Under the pieces are notes generated by a model, which saw only the letters and a list, made by a program, of their open reading frames with translations, did no database searches and was not told the origin of the DNA. Positions 49,946 to 61,867 of a stretch of DNA of 64,000 nucleotides are shown piece by piece. Origin of the DNA: Allacma fusca (Eukaryota > Arthropoda > Collembola > Symphypleona > Sminthuridae); assembly GCA_947179485.1 (NCBI GenBank), contig OX359247.1, forward strand, positions 54,657,131 to 54,721,130, given 5' to 3'. Each line of letters starts with the position of its first letter. Within the stretch, counting starts at the first letter, position 1. Both the position numbers and the translations under genes were made by a program.

Positions 49946-52900
49946 TTTAAAATTAGTATTGCTGATTCAGTGTTAACAATAAGAGAGCAGTTTGATGTAT
50001 GATACTCTGGTTAGCAATGCTCTGCTTTTATACCATCTACACTACAAACCCCATCCAAGTGTTCACTACCCCGTACTTCAACGAAGCACTATCTCCATAA
50101 AAATTAAGTTTTCCCTTTTGTAAGGGTCAGGACTTTCAGTACTTTGATGAAGGGATTAAGATGAGGTGTACTAGAACTGGATCAGAGAAGGTATAAGTCA
50201 TAGAAAAGTGAAAAAAAAGTAGCATGTATGTATTTTAACCTTCCGAAATGCATGTGATCAGACCACTGCAGAATGCTGCATTAAGGTCAGACAGCATTAA
50301 TCTTGTTAAAGCAACCATGCGTACTTTATACTTGATAGCCTCAACTTTTCGCATAGGTTTTCACTCACCAAATGAGTTTTTATGTTATATAATATTAGCA
50401 AATACAATTAAATGAAGGAAAGTCATAATCCTTCAAGTCGGTATATGTATTTACTAATGCGAATAATTATATAAAAATAAAAAGCAACTCAAAGCAGACC
50501 ATGTAAAACACCGGTAGTTAATTGGAGGTACAAGAAAAGTACGAGATAACATGTAACAATTATATGTACACAGCCGTGACTTTTATACGTTAGTGATTCA
50601 TACAATGTACTTGCACGTATGTTGCTTGTTGCTACCAGTTCAGCCTAAAATGCTGTTGATGTTTTAATCCTCACATTTTGAATTTCTTGTTGATTTCCTT
50701 AGTAGTTGAATGGAAAAATTAATTACCGAAACAACAGTACGAATTACTAGAGTATAAGGAATATCAATACTAAAATAAAAAGGTTTCTAATAAGCAATAG
50801 CCACGTTAGCTATGGAAAGATAGAATACTCGAACAATGAATTTTTATAGTAATTATGTGCAGACCTGAGTGACGCATAGAATTCACCAAACTCATGGCAC
50901 TGTTTTAAAATACAGTCGTTGTTCCTTGTTTGCTCCTCCAGGGGCATATTTCCCATAGGGTCTTTGTAGGCATGTATAAAAAAAATGTTTTCGAATAAAT
51001 AACAAATCATAAATAACACAGTGACTTTCCTCTTGATCTCAAACCCCGTCTTATTGTTAACATGGAAATAACATTGATAATTTCACATTATCCCTGATAA
51101 CGTAACCACTTCTTCCGCAGTTTGACTCAAGGACGTATGAAGATGTCTTAAAATAGCCTCCACACTAAATATGGCACGATAACCGAAGGTACATTGGCAT
51201 CTTGAATACTTTTATGTTTTTAATCTTCTTTTTTTTGCCGGATTGTGAGTTTTTGTTCCGGAACGAGAAAATTTTCAAACACTTTTAGTGGTTTTTATAG
51301 TTCATTAAAATAAATGGGTCACTCTCATATATTTAATTATCCTGTATTTTTATTGTTTGGAACAATTTCAAGGAGAGCTATGGCGGAGAACATTTGAATA
51401 AAATACAGTGCACTCTCTTTGCGGGAAAGACACCTAAAAGGATAACAAATTGACATTTATATACATAGATACATATGTATATGCTTGTGTAAGGGCAATC
51501 ACTGGACTGTTATAATTTATTGTTGTATGTATACCCTTAAAAGGGGTAAAACTAGCATTGTAGTTAGAAAACGTGATGTTGCGGAGATGTTTGATCACAG
51601 AAAAATCTCGTAGTATGGGGTCTCTTTTATGTAGGAGGATATATTGTAGACAATATAAACAACTTTGAACCCATGGGAGCACTTATCATTTATAGTTGTA
51701 ATGTAATAATGCTTGAGGTAATTAAAAATGCGCATCTTACCAATTTAGCATGTCGTGTTTATCTCTCACTATTATCAATCATTATCACAAGAAAATAATA
51801 TTTTCCCCTCCTTTATTAATCAAGTAATTTATTGATCGACCATGAATGCACGCAATTATAAGTATATTAATACAAGTAAAATGTAAAATCCACGCCCCCT
51901 ATCATTTGCCACCGAAGAAACAAATCATCCGCAAATCCAGTGCTGGGACACTCTCAATTGCACTCCGCTGTCAAGTATTGTGGTAAATCTTCAAATGTAT
52001 GATATGCATGGATTTTCTGTTGACAATTGTGTAAATAAATTATTTCTGCTAATGCAATTTTAGTTGCTGACGTCTCTGTATGTATCTCAATGCACTAAAA
52101 AATATATATGGAGCTGATAGCTGGCAATAAAGCATGAATTGCCCGGCTGTTTTGATGTTGTAGATATCTTCCAGAGTTATGTTACCATTTACCATTACCA
52201 TTTCCTTCCCTTATGGTGAATCATTTAAAAGGCATAAATATTTTGTATTTATTTAGTATATTGATTGATTAACCCTTAACAAGACAGGAATGATGCTTGT
52301 TGATAACCTGCAAACACTTCCTTCTGATATGAAGCTGCTAAAAATTGAGGTACTTTTCCTTAATCTTTTACTGTATCAATCTCCCACCTACTTCATGGTA
52401 ATTCCTACTTGAGTGCAAGTTGCACTTGTACTCGACTCATACTTGACTCTCGAACTAGGCGGTGGATCTACCTATAATGAGTTAAGGGGTACAGTAATAC
52501 TTACGTTAAAAATCATTTCCTTGTGAGCAATAATTATTTTAGCTTTAATTAGGGTAAGTGTTTCCCAAAAACCAAGTTAAAATTTTAAAATTATAAATAT
52601 TTGAGTGTAATCTTTTTCTGTTCGCCGATATATGCACCGCATATTCTTCAATTGTAATCAATTCAGACATCTTCAATTATGTACATACATACATACATAC
52701 ATCCATCCCCAACACTGTTTTGCTAACTCAATCGGAAACATCACTTACAAGAACTAACTACTAGCTGTATGTATATGATTAGACGGGAATTTTGTCATGC
52801 CTGTGATAAATTGTTTTGAAAGGAGTAATATTATTCCAAATTATACAATAATTATTTCAACTTGAACTAAAAATTAGCTGAACGTAATTATCAATAATTA

Positions 52901-53148
52901 TTAATTATGTTACAAAATATATGCTTACACAATTACGATTTTACTATGTTACTGATTTGTTTGCGACAGCTGTGATGATGTTACGTTTTAATTTGACACA
53001 CAAAATATACTTTTATATTTTCATGATGAAAGTTCAAACTAAAAAGTACATAAGCAAGGGGAAAAGGCCAAAGCCCTCTAAAGCCAACGATCTACAGTGT
53101 TGCCGTCAGAGGGAGGAGCTTTACCCGGACGATCTCTGAGGTGAAATC
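49946..53148. other. Intergenic; nothing firm
   Basis: Promoter of GW-rich gene A at left. (ACAT)n microsatellite at about 52681-52706. Coding-like but unsupported fragments occur on the minus strand at about 50970-50865 and on the plus strand at 52291-52349. Confidence 0.35.
50025..50032 (-). promoter_or_regulatory. TATA box of GW-rich gene A
   Basis: Minus strand GGTATAAAAGCAGAG, with its first base 87 bases upstream of the ATG at 49945. This allows a leader of about 55-60 bases. Confidence 0.7.
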
Positions 53149-53894
53149 TCATCCGATGGGCCCGTTACAAAGATCTGTGTTACAATGATACCTCTTCCAG
53201 CCAGTGTGTTCCACATATTGTTCTCCCGTCCAAGGGAGACAACCCCTGGTGACACCGTCTTCCTTTGTTTTAATAAAACAATGGTTATCGTCTCCGAAAC
53301 AGGGTTGTTTTCGAAAAGATTTTACATCTTCTTTGCAAGAATTGCAAATGTAGCACTGCAGTTGCCAGGAAGTATCTGACAGATTAAATTATTATTACCG
53401 AATTTAACTTATTTATATCATGCACATATTTCAATTAGCAGTAGTAATGACTGCTCAATTCTCGAATATGATTTTGAATATGTTGAAAATAATTTTCCAA
53501 AGTAATAAACTTAAAATGTTTAGTATTCTGGAAACATCTGTACAATTAATTGTACGTCTAGCTGAAGAATAGATATAGATATTAATTAAAATACAAGGCA
53601 TTCTACATAAAAAGATTGTTTACGGAGGAGCATATTTTGTATCTTGTATCCCATGATTTGTTTTTAAATTGAGAAAAATTAACATTCAAGGTCAGGTGAA
53701 CAGTGAAGAGGGAAGATTATTTGCTCCTAAAGCGAATAAGAATATGCCTTTATAAAGAACTTGTAGCGAGGCTACTTTTTCAATAATAAGATTTTATATT
53801 ATGTATGTAAATGCATACCAATAAAGGTTAGTATTATTGTCACAACAGCCACCCAGAACCAGAGTTGGTTTCCAAAATTACGAAAGCCCGCCAT
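53149..53894 (-). CDS. Ly6/three-finger-domain protein, small, secreted or surface (copy A)
   Basis: Exons: 53894-53819 (signal peptide) and 53375-53149; phase 1 junction; 100 residues. A hydrophobic leader (WFWVAVVTIILTFI) is followed by a compact domain starting QLQCYICNSC and ending YHCNTDLCN. The eight cysteines (33, 36, 39, 51, 58, 71, 90, 95) and the final C....CN are the hallmark of the Ly6/uPAR three-finger fold. Arthropod members are often GPI-anchored regulators of receptors or septate junctions. Here the protein stops four residues after CN, so no GPI signal is seen and secretion is likely. Single long open frames on the opposite strand mask this gene. The frameshifted paralogue lies 1.6 kb away. 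Confidence 0.82.
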
Positions 53895-55521
53895 TTAAGA
53901 CACTATATTGTAAATGCTTATGCTCTCGTATAATAGTGTGCAAAAATGCAACTAGACCGTTTAGTCAATTTATGCAGTAATTATTATATCACTGGGTATG
54001 AATGTTGTTGAACCGAGAACTCCGTAAAGTGAAGCCATGAAAAAAGAATTCAGTGTTTGGAATTAAAGGGAACTCCATTGATCCATGAAATGTAAACATA
54101 AATAAATGAATTGAGCTACTCATACTTCTGTGATTATAATGTTTAATTTAAATGTCATGTCAGATCATAGCGTTACAATTAATTCTCCTACTTCTACATC
54201 CTCATCCATTGTAACTCACAATAATCTATACAAGATATTGTAACAATCCGATGGTGTCACGTAAACAGGAAATGATGAATTCTTTAAGAGATGTAAAACG
54301 GTCTAACTGTGAGCCCAGTTTATAAAATTGTACGGGGAAAACCGATTTATGATGCTGCATTATAAATTCAGAATTTTTATTATGACTGCATAATAAAATT
54401 TGCAATCATGGTAATCATGGAACATTTTTTATTTTCAAAAAATCATTCAAATAAAAAAGTACTGTAAATCCTGAAAGTTTTATAACACGGCATTCCCTTA
54501 AAATACCATAATCCGGTATGACATACTGACAGTCGAATAAAATATAATAATTAGGAATAAAGAAAAGATTTGGAACTAAAATTAGGATTGACTGTCAATT
54601 ACACTTAAAAATATAACAATTTAAAAATATTTTTCACAGAAAATAAAACATGTACAGTTCCTATACTGTAATAACAGTAATCGTTTCTTACAAATGTAAT
54701 GGATAAATAAAATTCAAATTGCCCGGATGTGTGAAGATACTTGACATTCTGGAAGCACTGTCGTTTAACACGTAGCTAAGAATTTAAGAATTTTTTTTCG
54801 GATGGAGTTTGTGGGCGAATAAATTAAATAATAGCTATAATAATTCCAAAGATCATGCTTTATTGTTTGGTCTTTAAAATTAGAATTCCTAGGGAGTACG
54901 TAAATTTTTATACAAGTCGGGCCATGGAGGGAACGAATGAAATGAGTATATTTTGGATATTAATCGAATACAGTACACTCTATATAATTATATATGTATG
55001 TATAACATCATCTCTAAAAAAGTATTCAAATTTACAACTTAATGATAAAATTTCTCTCGTAAGGAGAACAATTACTAACGTTGTAATGCACAGGAACGCA
55101 TCCAATTTGTGTATCTGCGTTTGTTGAGAGAATTCTATTTAAAGGGATCTCTAATGGCGAGAGTTCAGTAGAAATCCTGACTAAAATAATACTAAGTGAA
55201 TTAAGACATGAAAAAGCCATTATACGACATACAGTACTGTACATTCGCAGTGAAAACCTCCCTTATAAGAGAAATTTCTCAATCGGAGCAATATACACAT
55301 ATTTGGAAAAATTACCACTTACCACGATGGCAATTCCCCTCCTTATATAACGTCATGTTGATATTAGAGACAAAATGAGCATTTAGTAGAGTTCTAATTA
55401 CGGAGATTACCCTTGTATTAAATACGACTTTAAATGGCTGAAAGACAATATTAGGTCAATATTACAGATATAATTCCGCTATACATTTTCATATCTGAAT
55501 TTCTGGGTGCACATTCGGTTG
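53895..55521. other. Intergenic between the two Ly6-type genes
   Basis: AT-rich, no gene seen. Open frames at 54855-55244 on both strands lack features. Confidence 0.4.
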
Positions 55522-56072
55522 TTAACCTAATCCCAGCGGCGCCAGCATCCCTTTGATCATATCCCAAAGAAAAAAACTTGCAATCGCAGGTTTTTTTATG
55601 CCACCATGTCCTAATCTGTTGCAGAGATCCGTGTGGCAGTGAAATCGGCTATAGCCAATGTGCTTGCAACTAAATCATCCCCGCTCCAATTCATACAACT
55701 CTTCCAAATCTTGTCGTTTTTCACTTTGGTAAAACAAGAATTTTGCGTGGAGTTGCAAGACACAGTTTTAAAATGTTTCTCGTCGGCAAGACATGAATAG
55801 CAAGAGTAGCATTTCAGTTGCCATGACGGATCTAAATATGTAAATTATGTTAGAATTTATCAACTGATGAGAAATATAACGCCTCATGGTCAAAATTGCA
55901 TTGTAATTTACTGTTACGAGAATAGTTATTACAGCTGCGTCCCGATGTACAATAATAAGATTTGTAGAAACAACAAGTTTCAAATAAAACCATTACCTAT
56001 ATATTTTAGTATCAAGATGAAGACAGCCGTCCAAATCTGCAACCCATGGATTCCTGTCTTAACGTACATCAT
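55522..56072 (-). pseudogene. Ly6/three-finger-domain gene copy B, frameshifted
   Basis: Exon 1 is 56072-55997 (76 bases, same length and phase as copy A, signal peptide with IWTAVFILIL). Exon 2 runs 55831-55522. The first half starts SWQLKCYSC like copy A and keeps the early cysteines through SCMNWSG. About 28 bases later the frame is broken: the segment holding FHCHTDLCN lies in another frame. Between the equivalent cysteines, copy B is two bases longer than copy A. In the downstream frame the C-terminus continues about 30 residues past CN with a hydrophobic patch, longer than in copy A. Reading straight on gives a stop before the last two cysteines. It is either a recent pseudogene or an assembly indel. 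Confidence 0.72.
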
Positions 56073-56661
56073 TGCACATGAATTCGTAAGCTTGTTTAGT
56101 GATCTGCACGAATTAATGTTATACATATGCGCATTTAACTTACGTTTTTACGTACGTTAAATTCCCGATGATATTCCTGGATAAAATACCTATTCTTTAA
56201 ATATAAAAAAAAATAAAGTTCCTTATTCAGGATTCTGTTCAGGCTGAGCCTCTATCATGTATACATCGCCAGATACATTTGTTTAACAAGAAATTATTTT
56301 ACAAATTAAAACTGAAACCAAAAGAAAATTGGGTGATTGCTCAGGTACGTATGTAACAAGAATGCGGAAAACTGAACCTGGTAAGAACGGTTAAATTCAC
56401 ACTAGCTTTAATTCTGTGTATTGACGTTCCCGATGTAATTCCTTACAGAATTTTTTAGCATAAAATGAACAAGACCTGGCCATACAATTGAACAATGGAT
56501 TTTATTTTAGAATTATGATGACATTTGAACCAACACTTAAAAGCATTGGAACTCTTTATGAAACATAATTTTAGACCGAAACCTTGAACATTTAAATTAA
56601 TTCGTATGTTCTTTTTTGCAAGTTAGGAAAAACACGTTTTGGTTTGTTGAACTATGTAGCT
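56073..56661. other. Intergenic between Ly6 copy B and GW-rich gene B
   Basis: AT-rich. 3' flank of GW-rich gene B and 5' flank of Ly6 copy B. Nothing else seen. Confidence 0.5.
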
Positions 56662-57246
56662 CTAACCGCTCCAGCCCCAACCATCACCACCGCTCTTTCC
56701 CCAGCCATCTCCGCCGCTCTTGCCCCAGCCCCAGCCGTCACCACCGCTCTTTCCCCAACCATCTCCTCCGCTCTTACCCCAGCCCCAACCATCACCGCCG
56801 CTCTTTCCCCAACCCCAACCATCTCCGCCGCTCTTTCCCCAGCCCCAGCCATCTCCGCCACTCTTACCCCAACCATCACCGCCGCTCTTGCCCCAACCCC
56901 ATCCGTCTCCACCGCTCTTGCCCCAGCCCCAACCATCTCCGCCACTCTTGCCCCAGCCATCACCGCCGCTCTTCCAGCCCCAGCCCCATCCCTGGTTGTG
57001 GGTCTCAGCAGTCTTCAAAGTTTCCTTCTTCTCTGCAACTGCGGTGGCGGACATAACTGCTGCCACACAGCAAGTCAAGACAGCGACCAAAGCCTAAAAT
57101 AAAAGGTGATGTCATTACACTTTTGAAGAATTACCTGCTTTTAAATCTTTTCTAATTCTAAAATTGGTTTTAGGAAATGAATTACGACACAATTATTTTT
57201 TGCCTGTAGAAATTATAGTCATGGGACTTACGAAAATCTTTGCCAT
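56662..57246 (-). CDS. Secreted Gly/Trp-rich repeat protein B
   Basis: Exons: 57246-57232 (MAKIF) and 57093-56662; phase 0; 148 residues. Signal peptide ALVAVLTCCVAAVMSATAVA, then the linker EKKETLKTAETHNQGWGW, identical to gene A, then about 13 KSGGDGWG / KSGGDGWGWG units, ending DGWGWSG. It is a shorter paralogue of gene A, differing mainly in repeat number. The TATA box is at nearly the same distance from the ATG. The structural or cuticular role is inferred from composition. The opposite-strand frames are repeat shadows. Confidence 0.88.
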
Positions 57247-57326
57247 TTTGAATGAGGTGAATATATTGGTTGTTAACACTGAAGAAGTTGTTTTGTATTT
57301 GATGTTTGTTGTAAGATTGTGTCCGC

Positions 57327-57334
57327 ATTTTATA
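57327..57334 (-). promoter_or_regulatory. TATA box of GW-rich gene B
   Basis: Minus strand GGTATAAAATGCGG, with its first base 88 bases upstream of the ATG at 57246. This is nearly the same spacing as in gene A. Confidence 0.7.
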
Positions 57335-57989
57335 CCACCAGAGCTACCATTTAGTTCCTAAAGCCGACAATGACGGAGCACCTAAACGGCAAGATTCTAA
57401 TATTTTATGCAATTGTACATATATGGCGTGGAAGTCTGATAACAATAATAATTTATTGTACTTGAGGCTGTGAAAACCATACCTAACTACATGTAACTTC
57501 TTTAACGGTCAAGTGATTAGTGGAGTTTTCACTTTAATTTACTACTGATATTTTTTAACAGAGGAAAGTGTTGTTATAAGAGCTATGGTATGTAAGCAAA
57601 CAAGGGATGAAGTAGCGGAGTAATGCACTTACGCAACGCATTCAGATGCATGAGTTCAGTTTATCAGATTGATTGAATTTACAAGCTCCGCTGCATTTAA
57701 CCTTATTTTTATGCAACGATCGAATTAATTGCTTTAGTGCATTGTAAATATACTTTTACAGTTTTTCAGGTGAACAATGTTTTTTGCATATTTTGAACCC
57801 AATTTTACCGAAGATAAATCCCGTAATAAGTTCGATAGTAGCAACAGTCGATAAGCATGTTATTTCTGTTTAATTCTGAAGACAGTTCTTCCTAGCAGGG
57901 TACCCTGATTATTAGATTCTCAAATCAGGACTCTTAAGTGAGTTCAAAAAACAGATATTATAACGTTTCAGCGTAATTCAACCACTTAC

Positions 57990-58933
57990 ATTTATGTTTA
58001 ATAAGTTTCTTTGCGGGATCTAAATTTGCTGCATTAAGGGAAAAATTATTTCAGCCTCAGCCTTGCTACAACTCATACTGAAGAAAAATAACAACCGTTT
58101 ATGAAGTTGTGAACTCTTGCCGCCAATAGTTGTAAAAAATGTGCAATTTTTACACATCCGCTACAGTTTTTCTGATTCAGTCATTGAATTAGCAGACGTT
58201 CATAAAGTACCGTATTCGTCATTCAATTTATCGGTGTGTCTTTTAATGTTCACAGCTTTCACTGCTTCTTTCAGTTCGAGCAACCAAAAATCACCATCTA
58301 AGCATAAGAACTTTGTGAAAGTTAGATTGTTAGTAGTTTCAAAATTTTTAATAAGCTCCTCTGTGACAGAAATTAGTTACCCTGGTTCTTCCGAATCTCC
58401 ATATAAATCTGACTTATAATCTTAAGTATATTTTAGCAAGTGGAAAAAATTTGACTGTTTTTATTTCTTGCATTTGATTCTACAGAAAAATAACATTCTG
58501 AAAACATTTTTCATTTATCAAACCTTCAAGTGAAAATAGAGCGAGAACATTTTTAATTTAAGCTGTAACTTTGGGGTTTCTTGAAGACAATAAAGCAGCT
58601 ATTCTAGAATCTGGAAATATTTGTCTCACTAAACTGGAAATACGGCCTTGTCTGAAAGATTGATGATGTTTTACTCGATGATATGCCAGCGATAATTTGG
58701 CAGCTGCGGTATTGTCATCACTGTTTTTTAAATGCTCGAAACACAGACAAATTCGATTGAATCATGCTTTTAACTTTTAGTTTACTATTTTCTGTTTGAA
58801 TATGCTTATTTAAATCCTTGATCCCACCATTAGCATAACTTGAAACCAATCTACAGATGTTGCAAATAATTGTCTCCCTTGCTGTTACATTTAATAAAAA
58901 GATTACTTTTCCCGCTGCATTTTGCAAAGACAC
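57990..58933 (-). mobile_element. Decayed transposase-like gene with BED-type finger remnant
   Basis: 58933-58718 reads CNICRLVSSYANGGIKDLNK followed by a His, like the BED/hAT-type N-terminal finger, with the final His apparently lost. Further along, 58420-57990 keeps one frame with coding-like text (LISVTEELIKNFETTNN, WLLELKEAVKAVNI) but is cut by four stops. The two parts are in keeping with one dead element. The family assignment is tentative. Confidence 0.4.
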
Positions 58934-59819
58934 CTATGCTCAGGCATTACGAAAATTTAATTAAAACAATTGTTATCGATCTTATCAACCGTAAGCGAAA
59001 TCTTTCAATTAAAGGTTTAGATTTCATAAACTTTTGTTGGTAACTGTAACTGTAAATCAAATTTACACAACTGTTTTGTACAACTACAGTTTTGATCATT
59101 ACGAAATTAAAACGTTGAAAATAAAAGCATCAAAAACATTTTACGTGGCAGCATTTAAGTTCATGTGCATAGTTTCAGTTAGTAATATGAAGAACCTTAT
59201 GATACACAATGAAAAACTCCAAAATGCTACAAACTGATATTTTTGTCAGCTACTTTGGAATCAGGACTAAATTCAAGCTCATCAGGTCATCAGGTTACTC
59301 TGTGTCAAATCAGAAATTCATAAATAAATAATTCATAATAAATACATTTATTAACTAATTTCGGGCTTATTTCAAGAGCAGGATCCATGTAGGTTAGACT
59401 GTGGAGAATGTTTTGGTAAATCAGGGTACAATCACATTTAACTAAGTTCTGTAGAACTTTAAAAATTTGAAATAAAATTTAACTCCTTAATTGGTCTCAA
59501 TAAATGTTAACAGCATATAACGAACAACAATGATAAGTAGAATTGATAACATATTAATTATAGAATTGTACTTAAACACTTTTAAACTTGTTATGGAGCA
59601 TGTAACTTCATTGCGAACCAATTTGCAGGAACTCCATAACGTACTAAGTTTTGTTTGGGATTCGTGTAATGCAAGTTCATTGAAACCTTCAGATTGTTTG
59701 AGAGAATGCAAGAAGGAACGGCACTTATGGAACTTCTTTAGACATTTATTTAGATTACAAATCAACTGACGAATATTATCGTCTAGCCATTTGACAACTA
59801 TGTATGTATATCATATCAT

Positions 59820-60480
59820 GGCGTTCCTTGCAAGGAGAGTTTTTCTGGCGCAGAGTAAAAATGAAGCAATATTCGCAAAGCATTTAATTGAAATCGATTC
59901 AGTAGTTTTAATGATAACTGTCATTTGACTTTAAGTTTGAATTTTCGAAATAACTATCCAACCGATTTCAACCACACTAGCACTGCACAGCCAACTATTG
60001 TTGGCTAAGCAAGGCAAATGTAAGTTGCGATGATAGGAAATAGCTACATGGAATACCTAGCTGCACAGAGCTATGGTCGTCGATACATCTAGAGCGCGCG
60101 AATATTTGATTCTTGCCATCACGGTCACTTTCGCTATCCACTCTTTCAACTTAGAAGAGGGGATAGACAGTAACGATTGCTATTTACATAAGCAATATTC
60201 ACAAAACATTTCATTGAAATACATTCGGTATTTTTAATAGTTTCGGAGATAACTATCATTTGAACTAAAGTCCAAAGTTTCAAGAATTGTTTTCTAAAAC
60301 CCTATCCGGCCGATTTCATCCAAATACGAACTCTGCTTTACTTTTGACACATGTAATCCCTATCAAAAATTTCATTGAAATCGGTTTTTGAGTGATCGTG
60401 CGGAAGGACACACGGTTGTACGGACAAGGCTATTTTACTAGTGGGCTGACGCCACCCTAAAAACGATAAAGTGGGTCGAT
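59820..60480 (+). repeat. Dispersed repeat with internal direct repeat
   Basis: Two related blocks (about 59868-59990 and 60192-60335) share GCAATATTC.CA.A.CATTT, TTGAAAT and TAACT.TCATTTGA, followed by CCGATTTCA. The 3' end has a run like TTCATTGAAATCGGTTTTTG, then GTGCGGAAGGACACACGG, a layout typical of arthropod retroelement 3' tails. Not coding. Confidence 0.5.
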
Positions 60481-61009
60481 CAGGTACTATCCCGAACGGT
60501 TCTGCAAAAATAATAATATGTACATATTAACAGATATAAATGAGTGGTCTGTTGTTGGTTGGGTTGAATTGTGAATATGATATGATGGCTTTTTGTTGTA
60601 ATAGAGTTAAGCAAACAATAGGTTAAACCTTAATTATACTAAACTTTAATTACTGCATCAATAATAGTTACTACAAAGTGCTAGGATTAAACGGTTACAA
60701 ATTAATTGCGGAGCTCATGAGACTCACATTTTACGTTTACTCTTTATGACTACGCTTGTATGTTTTGACTGGTTGTTCTGAATCAGAAGGATATGCCAGC
60801 GTTAAGGGTGAAAACCAACATTATATATATTGACTCCGTGTGACACTTCAGTTACACATAATAAAATATTCCCCGAAGAATTAAATTGTCAAATAAATAT
60901 AGAAACCATTCTATTAAATATTTTATTCCGACTGACGGCGTTTTATTGAGCTTTCCAATTTTTAGTATCCAAGAACATTTTCTGTAAACTATTGTTTAGA
61001 AAATGAAAT

Positions 61010-61128
61010 TTAGCAAATTCCCAGGCATGAGTATCAAGCTTGGCCCATCCGCTGTTGTGAACAATGACACCAAATCCGTTTCATGGATCAGCTTCGTAAT
61101 TAATTACTTTTGTAATGCCTTCATTATT
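61010..61128 (-). pseudogene. Fragment of an RR-2 cuticle protein gene with a nonsense codon
   Basis: The minus frame reads NEGITKVINYEADP, TGA, NGFGVIVHNSGWAK. This is a diverged copy of the end of the RR-2 domain in the gene just upstream ([14 protein letters not shown]...YSGWAK). The Lys codon after ADP has become TGA, and no 5' part is present. Confidence 0.8.
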
Positions 61129-61191
61129 AATGTGAGTAATAATAAATGAATAATTTTGGAGAACATTTTGTGTCTAGAAATGAAAATTCAA

Positions 61192-61742
61192 TTAGTGGGA
61201 TTTAGACCATCCGTTGTTTTGTCCCCAACCATGGCTTTCAGACTTGCCCCATCCATGAGCCTCGGGCTTGGCCCAGCCTGAGTAATCAACTTTGGCTCTG
61301 AATCCGTTCTTGGGATCAGCTTCGTAATGCACAGTGCGGGTTTTGCCATCAGGTTGAAGGAGGGAATAACTTCCCTTGGTCCAACCTCCTTGACTGGACT
61401 CTTGAGCTGACTTGACATCCCCAGTGTGATGGTCATTAACTCCATAGTTATACTTGTATGATCCCCAACCCTGGCTTTTATCATCGTGGTGATCCCAGCC
61501 GTGACTGCTTACGTCCTGGTGACCCCATCCGTGAGCCTCAGTTGCAAGCACAGAGTAAGAAGCGACGACAGCGGCAAAAGCCAAAGACACCTTCAAAACC
61601 TGCAAAAGTAATTAGGTTCATTAGTAAGTGTATATATGGACTTAAAGTGTTGGATTACGCCAGGACATTTATGTATAAATGAGTACAGCATGTACTAACA
61701 ATTTAATTCTAAAATGTTTGAATATATTACCGTAAATGTCAT
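61192..61742 (-). CDS. Cuticle protein, Rebers-Riddiford RR-2 type
   Basis: Exons: 61742-61731 (ATG plus three codons, MTFT) and 61599-61192; phase 0; 139 residues. A signal peptide spans the intron ([20 protein letters not shown]). After it come HGWG/HGWD-rich repeats, then the RR-2 chitin-binding consensus at about residues 50-110: [39 protein letters not shown] and [15 protein letters not shown] second HGWG-rich tail follows. RR-2 proteins bind chitin in hard cuticle. The TATA box at 61861-61867 fits transcription of the mini-exon. An ATG in the leader (61840) starts a 25-codon upstream frame unless transcription begins downstream of it. A dead partial copy lies just downstream. Confidence 0.9.
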
Positions 61743-61860
61743 TATGGAAAACCGGGTGTTTTTTACGCAAAAGGATTGTAATAGATAATTTGTTTTGATG
61801 TGCTGCTTCGTAGCTGAGATTTGAAGTTGAATTGATACATTTCTGTGAATGTGAAAGTCT

Positions 61861-61867
61861 TTTTATA
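61861..61867 (-). promoter_or_regulatory. TATA box of the RR-2 cuticle gene
   Basis: Minus strand AAGTATAAAAAGACTTTC, about 120 bases upstream of the mini-exon ATG. Confidence 0.6.

Larger units (their letters stand above)
57247..61009. other. Intergenic, mostly repeat relics
   Basis: Holds the transposase-like relic (57990-58933) and the dispersed repeat (59820-60480). The rest is AT-rich. No intact gene. Confidence 0.4.

Noticed and set aside
52921..53379. Two same-frame plus-strand open frames separated by one TGA, with a weak ATG8/LC3-like look
   Set aside because: They are the antisense of the Ly6 copy A exon, whose cysteine pattern, signal peptide and matching phase are much stronger evidence.
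55768..56160. Open frames overlapping exon 1 of Ly6 copy B (minus 55768-55983, plus 55867-56160)
   Set aside because: No features. The 76-base signal-peptide exon matched to copy A explains the region.
56616..57102. Plus-strand frames over GW-rich gene B
   Set aside because: Same repeat-shadow effect as for gene A.
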